DNA of 64,000 nt from Oopsacas minuta. Its lineage: Eukaryota; Porifera; Hexactinellida; Lyssacinosida; Leucopsacidae. Shown here in pieces: positions 11,780 to 22,900 of this stretch (the stretch's first letter is position 1; each line of letters begins with the position of its first letter). The notes beneath the pieces were generated by a model. It was not told the DNA's origin, did no database searches, and worked only from the letters and a program-made list of their open reading frames with translations. Both the position numbers and the translations under genes were made by a program. The stretch lies in the NCBI GenBank assembly GCA_024704765.1, contig JAKMXF010000111.1, forward strand, positions 62,001-126,000, read 5' to 3'.

Positions 11780-14700
11780 TTAATATGTACCCATTTTTCC
11801 AAAAAGAAATAATTCTTTATTATCTAGAAATGACGTGTAGGGATCAAATAGTTTCTCTTTGGTTTTCTTCCTTCTGAATCCAATATTATAGCATGTGACC
11901 GGTGAAATGCTTGTTTTCAAACTTGAGGAACCAAGGCTAGATGTTAATGTCGCGTCTTTTTCCAAATCAAATCCTGTCGCGTAATGGCATGATAAATCAA
12001 TGCTCCTAGTAAAATCTAGTGGGTTAGGTCGATTGGGTGTATTCGTTAAATTAAGAGAGTTAGAGTTTGACTTTATGGAATTATCCTTATATATCGCTGC
12101 ATCTGATAGACTTGAAATCCAATTTTCCATTTGAGAGAAAGTTTCAAATGATATTAAATACGGTTTTCCATGCGTTATCTGTGGCGTGAAACTTAGTGTA
12201 AGTTTGGACCAAGTAGGAAGTATCTTGTAATGCTGTACCCAAATAATTCCTCGCGGTTGTTTAAGAGAACGTTTATTCTTGTACCAAACTATAAACGGTT
12301 CTATTTTGTTAGCGAATAGAATTAGATAGACTGTTGAACCTAAAGAATAGAAATATTAAGAATTGGGGCGATAAAATAAGGAATTTCGAATGATTTGTTG
12401 GAGAAATTGCAAGGTTTATGACCTAAAATTGACGAAAATGGTTCTCTATATGCTTATTAGGTATTTAACCATGGATGTGGATTTGATACAAATCCCCCTC
12501 CAATCAAGTGAGGAGTGCCTCAAAATGTCCTACAAAATTGGTATAGGGAGTTCACGGGTGAAAAAGGTTGGGAACCGCTGACTTAGAACAACATCTAAGC
12601 AGATATACTAAATCCGTCATCCATGGTTAATATCTAATAAGCCATTAGCGTCATAACAGCAAAACTAAACATATTAGTAATTTTGAAAATTTTATGAAAA
12701 GATTCTTCAAGCACTCATATAAAAGGAATTAAGAAAGAGTTCATAAGACAGCGAGAAACTCATTCAATATACATATTCACGTGATTATAATATTTCATAC
12801 TTCATAACCAGATTATAATTAGCGAATATTTCACGTTGAATAATCACAATGCATCAATCCATGAATAAAATGGCTGCATAGCACGAGTACATGAAATTAC
12901 AGCTTCATAGATAGTTCAGGTAAACCAGATTGTTTGACAAATTCATGAACCAGTAGGCATGCAATATACACTGAAATAAACAACGAAAGCTTCGGAATGG
13001 AATGCGTAATACAAAGGTGTTCAAGCGAACAAATCCTTAGTAGCTCAGCACAAGGTGTAGTGTTGTAAGAATTCAAAATTTGAATGGGTAAAACCACAAA
13101 TCAACCAAAGTTTAATCAATCTGTAGAGATTATGCATGGAGAGATTATATGATAGAGTGATACTTCCATAAACTGTACATGTGGAAACGGGGAATGTATG
13201 AAAATGGATAGAGTGAATTCTTTATTTTATATAAATGAACCTCCACAAACAAAGAATTTGGCAGAAACGAGGTAGCATTATTCGGACATCGTAATAGGCG
13301 CCAAACCCCACCTCCTGTATATTTGAAAATGGGATCTTAGATGTGTGCGACTTACAATATCAGATGATTTTCCCTTCTACGTATTACTACCCATATTCCA
13401 TATATTAACACTGGAAAATTCAATTATTAAAGAATTTCGGTAAAATATATGTAAACCTTATACGAGCGATGAAAACAGCTGTAAGGAATTCTCAACAGCA
13501 GCTGATTAAAGCATTTCTAAGTTTATTGATATGATAGTTCATTAGTAATAATCTAAAATATGCAGTACAATCAATTCCGGTAGTAATCAAGGTAACCAAA
13601 CTGCGGTTTTTAACGAGGTAGATAAACATATGGCAAACGAACAACAAACGCAATGCGAAACTACGAAAATTGAGCTCAGGCATTTTGAAAACAGTCGACA
13701 ACAATATATTTGCAACATTATAAAATGTAAGGACTTATTTCATTCAAATATGAATCATACACAGATAATATTAAAGAGCCAGATTTACTGAAAAATATTT
13801 ATGATTCAACAATTTTCAAGCCAATATTATAATGACAAATATCCGTAGGCTGTAGAGCATATGCTCGTGCGTAAAAGGCATCAATATCGATAGAATGAAC
13901 TATCATATGATGTAGGTACAAATGCTCTCGCTTAATATTATAGTAATCATGTGTGCGACGTAAAAATTAAATTACACAAATGGTAGAGCGTATAATGGCA
14001 ATTGATTCAGATACATGCTTATTAGCTCTGTGATAGAGTACAACTGTAAGGCGATACCGAAGGTAATTAACAACACTTGCAATTCTATTTAAAGGAATTT
14101 GAGGATTTTAATTGAGCCAAAACAGAGAATGCTCAGAAACTTCCAGGGCCGTGTAAGAGAGGCCCAGAACTACATTGAGGCGACAGGATACTTTTACGTG
14201 CAATCGCGTAATTAATTAAGAATCCCATTAAAGAATAATTATTAACATTAATAAAGGAAAAGGCTTCAAAATTCTCATTTATGCCCTACAATGCCATCAC
14301 AGACATTATTAATAAATAAAATATCTCGAGAGAGGCCATGTGGTGATTAATAATGTGAGAAAAATGTTAATTTTTCACGGATAATACAGTGTATACGGTT
14401 ACTATATGATATCGGATAGAAATTACAAATCAATAATCAGAGGCTGAAGTTGGCAAGATTGTCATTGTAACTCTTAAAATTCTATTCGTAATAATGCGAC
14501 TAGAAATACAATGGAATAATTATGAGTTCGATCACTGCTAAATAATTGTCGCTAATGGTAAATAGCGGATAATTCGCTAGAGTTAAGTGCGATAGGGAAT
14601 TGGGAATATCGCACTTTTGAAAAGTGGAATTTGTGATTTTGAATTCAAAGCTTACCCACAATGACTACATCCATTTAAAACATGGGGAACTTCTTGAAAA

Positions 14701-15018
14701 TATAGAGTAGAAGCTGAGGGAGACTTAGATTCATAATAACGCCAAAATTTGGGGCGATTTTCTACAGTATAACCTCCACAAATTAGGTTCCAGGGATTCC
14801 CTGTTTGTGGAGGTATCACTGTATATTTTTGTATATTCGAAAAATTTGATATTCTTACCGTTTTTTCTTCGCATCCTCCAAAATCTTCTTTTCTCCCGAT
14901 AAGAAGTATCTGGTAACAAATATTCACATTCTAAATACGCTTTTCCTGACTTCACAGGTATACTCTTGCTCACAGACGAAAATATAATATTCTTCGTAAG
15001 TTCAGTTGCTTTCTCCAT
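11780..15018 (-). CDS. PH-domain protein, two exons
   Basis: Exon 1 is 14859-15018 (ATG at 15018) and exon 2 is 11780-12339. The donor AAC-G|GTAAGA joins TTCTTTAG|GT TCA in phase 1. The product is 239 residues. Across the junction runs a pleckstrin-homology fold: basic strand KRRFWRMRRKNGSTVYLILF, then WYKNKRS, PRGIIWVQHYKI and a C-terminal helix with the invariant tryptophan in MENWISSLSDAA. A serine- and asparagine-rich tail of about 100 residues follows. PH domains bind phosphoinositides or proteins at membranes. The tail shows no second domain, so it may be an adaptor (DOK/IRS-like or unrelated). The exact family is not recognised. The 2.5-kb intron is filled with MITEs. Confidence 0.78.
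12452..12643. repeat. MITE family D carrying a family C fragment
   Basis: Ends GCTTATTAGGTATTTAACC and GGTTAATATCTAATAAGC mark a family D element. Inside, about 12533-12582, lies the right half of a family C element (AAATTGGTATAGGGAG, then GGTTGGGAACCGCTGA). This is a nested insertion within the PH-gene intron. Confidence 0.7.
14763..14824. repeat. Minimal family B MITE (CCTCCACAAA termini)
   Basis: A 62-bp near-palindrome, ACAGTATAACCTCCACAAA to TTTGTGGAGGTATCACTGTA, is almost all terminal inverted repeat. It lies 35 bp past the donor site of PH-gene exon 1. Longer copies of the same family: 9903-10082, 18380-18540, 20506-20664, 40291-40377 and 49272-49378, with fragments near 13235, 31350 and 32770. 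Confidence 0.75.
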
Positions 15019-15419
15019 CTTTAGAAAAGTGTAAAATCAAGTAAATTAGTGTATTCGCAGTATTTATACCAAACTCAAGTAAAGTAGATGTACTTGGTAA
15101 ATGCTATTCATATATTTCAATAGAATTCGAGGATATGGCATTCCACATTGCTGTCTATTAATAGAACTTACATAAACGATGAATATAACAATTATCGAGT
15201 GTATTTTTGTGGGAAAATAGATTATGACCTTACTTCACACCAATAAATCTGCGAATTAATTGAAACACTGCATTTATGAATAAGATATGGTTTCGAAAAT
15301 ATGGTTTTTTTGAGTAAATGATCCCTCTTTTCTACCAGTATTTTGGGGGACAAGGCAATGGAGGTCATAGGGGAAGCAATGAGGCACAGTTTCGAATATA
15401 GCGGTTCCCGCCCTGAGAT

Positions 15420-15715
15420 CCGTGGACGCATTGGTGTTCCATGAACGACAGCAGGGGGCCCACAATAACTCAGAATTTGTGTTACAGTCTATGGGAGGGG
15501 TCCACAGAATGTCTTAAAATTGGTATAGGAAAGTGGTTCCCAACCTTTTTCACCTATCGACCCCCATACCAATTTTAACATTGGTGAACTCCTCCCATAG
15601 ACTGCAATACAAATTTGGAGATCATGTGGACCTCCTGCTGTCAATAGACCCCAGGCTCGGAACAGCTGGTAGAGGGGACCACCGGACACGGGAGAAAATG
15701 TTGAGAACCAATGTT
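15420..15715. repeat. Back-to-back inverted hAT-like MITEs (family C)
   Basis: About 15420-15530 reads as the right portion of a family C element (GGGGTCCACAGAATGT, AAAATTGGTATAGG). It is followed directly by a left end (GTGGTTCCCAACCTTTTTCACC) running to about 15715 and ending in GAGAACCAATG. The pair forms a large potential hairpin. Confidence 0.7.
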
Positions 15716-16850
15716 CTAATTGATGTGAGAAACTAGTAATAGAATTTCTTAGACAAATATGAATAATCTCATAAACACAAGTATAATCATGAATCATCTC
15801 ATTTTCCTATGATATACTACAAATACCATTGGCCAATAAGAACCATAATAAACAGTAAAATGTAATTACTCACAAAGGAAGCAACTTAATGAATAGACTG
15901 GCCACACGTATACAGCTCATGGCTTGTAATTAATTATATCACGTTAATTAGCCACCGGCAGGAATGTAAAACTTGTACGAAAGCCCTGGAGATATTCTCT
16001 GATGCGATTAGATTTCTATAGAATATGTACACGTAAGCGAAAGCTATTACACTTGGGGAGAGAGGAGTATTGTCAGCGATAATGCGATAAGAAATTCTAA
16101 CTTGTCCAGATAATGGAGGATAAGGATACATTCATATATGAAGTTTATTAAGTTATCGACAAAAATGAACAGACATTACAAGGCCGTAGCAAGTAGATTT
16201 CAATTAGTCAGATTTATCTTTACGAAATATATCATGTGAATAATACTCTTATTTCTATATCAATGAAAACATTGGTCAATTTGAAACCAGACCAACTGGA
16301 CCCTCTTGGGGAAAGGAAGCTGAAGATCTCCTAATCGCCCCTTACAAATTCTGGATCCGCCCCTGAAAATCGGTCATATTCAAAAATAAAGAACAAAACA
16401 GAAATTTTGGCGTCGTTCTTAACATAAACCATACTTCCAAATATTCTGCGGTGTACATTCGGAAAATACAAATTTCTGGAATCAAAACCAAGAAATTGCT
16501 AATAGACTACGTACAATAATTAACATGAGAATGTAATTAGAGAATATTGCCTGATTCAAGCATTGTATTTGTACCACGTGCTAATTAACTCAATCAAAAA
16601 CCAATAGTGAGAGTCAGAATATGATTCTAAAAATGCCGATCAAAAAGTGCTGTGTTGTAAATACGTAATAGTTGTTTCTTGTCATGACTAAGATTGTGGT
16701 AGAAGTTTGTGAAGATTCGACGTAGTATCTAACACGTATGGTATTTACCTCGTAATCATGTGTGCTATCGCTGAATTATGAAATCAGAATTCTCACAAAT
16801 TCTACAATCATTTTGCAGTAAATAAATTCAGGACACTGGACTTATTTTGG

Positions 16851-16923
16851 AGTGATCAACTCCAGTTATATCGATGCTCAAGGGACCGCGATAATTACTT
16901 CGACATAACAGGAGGTGACTGTA
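16851..16923. repeat. Family A MITE, internally deleted
   Basis: TCAACTCCAGTTATATCGA at the left and GACATAACAGGAGGTGACTG at the right lie only about 70 bp apart, so most of the usual interior is missing. Confidence 0.65.
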
Positions 16924-17355
16924 GTAGGTCGAATTGCAAAGTATCCATTTCATGATTTTTGCTTTGGAAAACAATCTTACAAGAGTAATACTAGCACGAG
17001 ACGTTATCACCTGTAATACAATACATATATGTGTGTGTGTTAATTGCCTTCTAATATGTATCAAATTATCAAAATAGTTGAGATATGATTTATCCACCTG
17101 CAAGTACTAAAGTATCCTATATCCACATCAACACTAAATATACTACGATAATCAAGTTCGAAGAGACCAGACTTCATGAAATTATGAGGTGTTAAAAGTG
17201 CTTTACACATGCGAAATTCGTACTTCACTCTATATCGGCTGTTCAAACAATACGTACGCTTCAAGGGGAGGAGGTGGTATAACTGGTATGCGAAGTGTAA
17301 CAGGCCCAAATATGATCACATGCGACATTGAAATCCAGCATAAATCCACTATAAA

Positions 17356-17503
17356 TACAGTCAACTCCCGTTCGAAATACCCGCTTATATCGAAGTCTGG
17401 AATTGTACAAATATGCTCCCAAAACTGTCAAAGTAACATAATTTCATTGGTCAAATCGAAGTAATTAGCGCGGTCCCTTGAGCTTAGATATAACAGGAGT
17501 TTA
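17356..17503. repeat. Family A MITE, full length
   Basis: Starts TACAGTCAACTCCCGTTC and ends AGATATAACAGGAGTTTA, with internal GTACAAATATGCTCCC and GTCCCTTGAGCTTAG. One of the better copies for a family consensus. Confidence 0.75.
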
Positions 17504-18065
17504 TAGAAGGTCATGATATAGAATTTTCAAATCCAAAGACTCAACTTACCAAGCACAAAATTTCTAATAAGAAAGCAAACTATCTCTCAAAAACCAATTG
17601 AACTATATACATAAAACAGGAAAAAACGCGAACTAATTTCTTGAGTAATTTCGCTTTACAGCTATTTATCCAAACGACAGGACTGTTCCACTATGGATGT
17701 ACCAAGTACATCAGCATATAATAATATCACGCCACATTCCTACTAGAGTCTCGATTAGGTTCTTGTGACTTGTTTGCTTATTACTCAATACTAGACCACT
17801 ATCTGTTTTGATATCCACATGTAGATTACATTCCTAGCAACCTAATTGGTAGTTTGGAATGTACACTCCAAATACCAATTACCCATGTCAGCACGGACTT
17901 ACATTTTTGTACGATTCATACAGATACCGAGTATAGAATCCACAAATTCAGAGACTATTATAAATCTAACATATTTCCCCATTGAATGTATCAGTTGATC
18001 AAACAGCTGATCTTTCTAATAATTACCATAACCATTCCATTATAATTATAATTAGATCATATATT

Positions 18066-19440
18066 ATGGGTCTACCTCCTGGCTACACAGCACGAGTATT
18101 ACGCACTATATCCAGTAGTAAGGCTAGTCGTCATATCCGTGCTGCGTTAAGACGTAAGAATGAGTTTGATCCTGTGTTAGAGAGAGGGGCCCGTTATGAT
18201 ACTACACGGATACCTGTAAGAGAGGTTAATAGGGAGTGGTGGCATAATGCACTCTCTGGGAGGAGAGCACATCTCAGGATTGGTGAGTTGTGATTAGAAT
18301 GTGTATAGTGTTGTCGAATCAAAGAATTTCGGATTAATCCTGGTGAAGTTGGGATATGGGAACCTGCACGAACAATCAATAGTATAACCGCCACAAACCA
18401 TGGACGCCGATAATCTATCCCATTTTCCTGTTTCTGCCCAATTCGCAGTTTGTGGAGGTTCAAATGTATGGGACTAGGAATTCCCTCTATTAATTTTTCA
18501 CTCCGTTTCCTCAGGCCCGTTTGTGGAGATCACAGTATACGTATTATATCACACATTACATATTTTCTATAGGAATCTACTATGAAATATTCCAACAGCT
18601 CTTACAATGTTCACCATACACACCAATAGGCAATTTCACTGTAACATACCCTCCCATAGGATATAAGCAATCAAATGCCGAATCAGCTGATCACCCAGCT
18701 GAGGTAGAACAAATGCCTGTACTATTAGGTAACACAATATTACCTAAATCAGCTGCTGTACAACCTAATGTCGATATAGACTGGTCGCTTTTTAACACTG
18801 AATATGCTAGTGTGTTCCTAACAAATCCTGATGGATATCTTATTGATACACAGTACGAAATACTGCATTGGTTAGTCACGAATATTCCTAGAGGCAAATC
18901 ACTGGTTGATGGACAAGTAATGAAGGAGTATATGCGACCATTGCCTTTCTATGGGACAGGGTTACATAGGTTAGTTAAATCTACATCCATAGTCCAATAA
19001 TATAATCAGTGTTGTCTGATTATATTACTGGACTATCGATGTAGATTCCCGTAAGTAAAATGTTCATGCCAAAGTTCACTTTTTTGCTTACTGTATAATT
19101 TTAACATTTTTCATTTAGATTTGTATTTTTCTTGATAGAGCATAACAAACCGATCACTTACACCCATACCCAGGCCTCAAGCCCTTCACCTCCTATCTCA
19201 AAGTTCGAAGAACGTATCTTTCAAACTTCTAAATTCCTTTCTGACAACCAAATCGTACCATCGGAATGTGTTAGTTTTCGATTATTCCAAAGCATGTGGG
19301 ATACAAGTGTAAGCACTTATCTTATTGAAGAGTTAAAAATCGCAGAACCTTATTATAAATTCGATGTCCCATTAACCAGAGGACAGATTAAGCATAATAA
19401 GATCAGAGAAGTTAGGAGCAATAAGTTTAGGATAAAATAA
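18066..19440 (+). CDS. MRPL38: Mitochondrial large-subunit ribosomal protein mL38
   Basis: Subunit of the mitochondrial ribosome with a PEBP-like fold. Exons 18066-18282, 18573-18969 and 18969-19440 joined at acceptor 19119 (third exon 19119-19440); the frame closes at 311 residues. Diagnostic stretches: RIPVREVNREW, GIYYEIFQQL, FLTNPDGYLIDT, LHWLVTNIPRG, GTGLHRFVFFL, and a late FRLFQSMWDTSV. The family order is complete from about residue 60 of vertebrate mL38 onward. The start is uncertain: an in-frame ATG at 17982 would add 28 residues, or a separate exon may encode the mitochondrial leader, since an acceptor-like TTATAATTAG lies at about 18045-18054. It lies 470 bp upstream of RRM1 on the same strand. 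Intron 1 holds a family B MITE. Confidence 0.92.
18380..18540. repeat. Family B MITE in MRPL38 intron 1
   Basis: AGTATAACCGCCACAAAC at the left and GTTTGTGGAGATCACAGTATA at the right, with an internal TTTGTGGAGGTTCAAATG block and a GGAATTCCCTCTATT block shared with copies near 20560, 31430 and 32790. It ends about 30 bp before the exon 2 acceptor. Confidence 0.7.
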
Positions 19441-19660
19441 CTGTATTTATATGTGATTTACTAGAGAATTATCCCAGATTTCCATTCATATCCAAAAGGA
19501 AATTATCCAGAATTTTTAACAATTCTGGAAATTTTGCTATTTTTGCTATATTTCTGGATATTTTCGGGTGAAATTCAGGGACTTGGCAATGAAAGTCGCA
19601 GGAATTTTACATAACGAGGTGGTAAGTAGGCTCGTCTGGATGATTGCTAAAGCCCGATAC

Positions 19661-19800
19661 CAGTGGTTTCCAACCTTTTCCATCCTGTGAACACCTATAT
19701 ACCAATTCACACAATCTGTGGACCCCTCTCATAGATTGCAATGCAATTTTGAGCTCCTGTGGGCTGCTATCGTCCACGGACCAAGAGGTCCATGATCACT
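19661..19800. repeat. hAT-like MITE (family C) between MRPL38 and RRM1
   Basis: Begins CAGTGGTTTCCAACCTTTTCC and carries the family blocks TACCAATTCACACAATCTGTGGACCC and GTCCACGGACCAAGAGGTCC (split here by position only). It ends about 110 bp upstream of the RRM1 start codon, so it may contribute to the promoter region. The open frame at 19644-19856 is repeat-derived. Confidence 0.7.
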
Positions 19801-19907
19801 TACCTACACATTTGACACAGAGCAGGTCACTTTGGTCCCATAATAGACAAATATGACTTTATGATTTTCCAATACACAATTAGCTAGCAACCCATTTCCT
19901 TACAAAA

Positions 19908-22900
19908 ATGCTTGGATCAAACTCATCCGAACGTTTATACGTCATAAAACGCAATGGAATGCGAGAAAACGTCATGTTCGACAAGATAACCTCCAGGATA
20001 AAGAAACTATGCTACGGACTATCTGATAGATACGTAGATCCAGTGCAGATAACAATGAAAGCAATTTCTGGTATGTTATTCGTATTATATCATATTATTG
20101 TTATAAGCAGCTGCTCTATCGTATCTGTATATATAATTCATAGTGTGTGGGTCATTTATTAATATACACACGATTTATTCGTTGTTTAAATACGAAAATT
20201 CTTTGTATAATTCAGCTATGAAATAGTATTATAATTTGCTGACTTCAGCAAGGACATCTCCTTATATGGAGTTTGAATTATACAATTACCGATCATTTAT
20301 CGTAGGAATATATCCTGGAGTAACTACTAATGAGCTTGACAACTTAGCCGCAGAAATAGCTGCTACAATGGCCACAATACACCCTGACTATGCTAAGCTT
20401 GCTGGTAGAATAGCTGTGTCTAATCTTCATAAAGAATCACAGAAAACATTTTCAACTGTAATAGAGATGTTATATACACATCGTGATAAAGATACAGGTA
20501 TGTAATATAACATCCACAAACGGGGCCTGTGGAAACTGGAACCTTCTGGAAATTGTATGAAGAATAAATTGAGTGAATCCCTAGTCCCAAACAAATGAAC
20601 CTCCACAACGGGGTAGCACTTTCGGTGTCCCTGGCACACGTTTGTGGAGATTACACTGTATATATTGAACCATGGATGGTGGATTTGGTTTATTTATGTA
20701 AAATACGAATTTTCCCACAAATACATAGAACAGCATCCAAGCAGATAACCAAATCCGTCATCCATGGTTAAATATCTAATAGCTAATTGTTTCTTTGTTT
20801 GCATATCCCTCTAGATATGAACACTCCTATGATATCAAAAGCAACGTATGACGTAGTAATGAAGTACTCAGATAAACTTAATTCTGCTATAATATTTGAC
20901 AGAGATTTTGATTTATCATATTTTGGCTTCAAAACACTTGAGAGAAGTTATCTGTTGAAAATACACGGAAAAGTTGTAGAGAGACCTCAGCATCTATTCA
21001 TGCGGGTAGCTGTTGGTAAGTTATTGATCGTTCGTACTTGTTACTTTGACGGTTTGGGAACCATATTTGTACAATTTCACACTTCATATAACCTGAGTTG
21101 ACTTTACTTATTCAAATACCAATCTTCCACTCAGGTATCCATGGTGATACAGAAGACCTAGACGCAATATTCGAAACATACCGTCTCATGTCAGAGCGAT
21201 GGTTCACACACGCAAGCCCAACCCTCTTCAACGCCGGTACATGTATGCCCCAACTCTCTTCATGCTTTCTAGTAGCTATGAAGGACGATAGTATAGACGG
21301 TATCTATGAAACCTTAAAAGAATGTGCTCTGATATCAAAGTTTGCTGGTGGAATAGGTCTACATGTACATAATATACGTTCTAAGGGTAGTTTTATAGCT
21401 GGCACTAATGGTACTAGTAATGGACTTACTCCAATGTTGAAGGTGTACAATAGTACAGCAAGGTAAGTGTGTTTGGTATTGGATTAATGGAGTTGATTGT
21501 ATTATGAATATGGCTGTAATCAGTGGCTGTCCTAAGTGGGTAACCTTGCATTTGCCGCCGGTTTGAAATCTCGGTCTGCACCGTTCTGCCAGATCCTGGC
21601 CCCCTGACTGTAATATAAGTAATTTTGGTTATATTTATTATTAGAAACGTTGCGTTTCGGAGGCTTAAAATATTGCAAGTATGCAAGGTAAAGTAACATT
21701 CACAATCCATGGTTACTGTCCGTATTTCATTCTTTGTTTGACTTCCTCCATATTTTCACCCTGTGCTTCAAGAGGTATTATTAATCCAGCCATTTCACTT
21801 CAAATTTTGATTGTTTGAGCATTTTCTTCTATACTAATTTCCCTATCTTTCTAATGCGAATATTCCCGTATATTTTCATTATAACAATCTAATCATTATT
21901 AACACATAGGCCCTAATTAAAAACATTTTTTTCGCATATACTCTTTAATTAGCAGCAGGTGTGTATTCTAATCTGCAACCTTATTACTCTGATTATAGTT
22001 TAATCTACGAACTAATCATTATATGATCAAAAGGTTAAAAGTTCATGTATACTGAGACTACCAAATGTTGTGGCTAATTAACTCTTCTGTTACAGAGTGT
22101 TAGTGCAATTCAGCAATTGATTGAGCTTGTTTAAACTATTATATGGAGTCAGTTATATCTATGGGGCTCTACGTCAGATCTCAATATGTATAAGTCATTA
22201 TTAGAATGTCGTCAAAAATTGCGCTTTTTACAGCTCCCACAAAATCGTTATAAGCGAAATGAAACTGGGTCAATTACTTTCAAGCTATAGGGGGTAAAAA
22301 ATTACTTCATTATATCCCACCTAATTATGCCTGGAATGTACAGTATCACGATTCTAGGTATGTGGACCAAGGTGGGAACAAACGCCCTGGTGCATTCGCT
22401 ATCTACCTCGAGCCCTGGCATCCTGATATCTTCGAGTTCCTTGATATACGAAAGAACACTGGGAAAGAGGAGCAAAGAGCTCGGGACCTTTTCAATGCGT
22501 TATGGATACCTGATTTATTTATGAAGCGAGTTGAACAGGATTTAGAATGGTCGTTTATGTGTCCACGGAGTTGTCCAGGGCTATCTGATTGTTGGGGAAA
22601 AGATTTTGAGGTTCTGTACACGAAATATGAGAGTGAAGGACGTTACGTTAAACAAATGAAAGCGCAGAAAGTTTGGTTCGCGATTTTAGAATCGCAAATC
22701 GAAACAGGTAAGAATTTTGAGTTACAAATTGTCTTGCAAATTTTGTTAATACAAATGGGGAATTGTTAGTGCAGCTCCCTTAGGGAGATGAGCTAATGGA
22801 TGGATGAAGTGCCACGTCCGTACGTGCGGTCTTGAGAAACCTAGCGGTCGATTGGGATGAAAATTGGCATCCCAATCGAACCGCCTTTTGGGTGTAGATT

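Larger units (their letters stand above)
15019..17981. other. Intergenic region between divergent PH and MRPL38 genes
   Basis: No gene supported. It contains two family C copies placed back to back in inverted orientation (about 15420-15715), an internally deleted family A element (16851-16923) and a full family A element (17356-17503). Small open frames here overlap these repeats. The 5' leader exon of MRPL38, if it exists, should be near the right end but was not found. Confidence 0.55.

Noticed and set aside
15489-15797. 102-codon minus-strand frame
   Set aside because: It runs through the back-to-back family C repeats; its residues recur in other family C copies.
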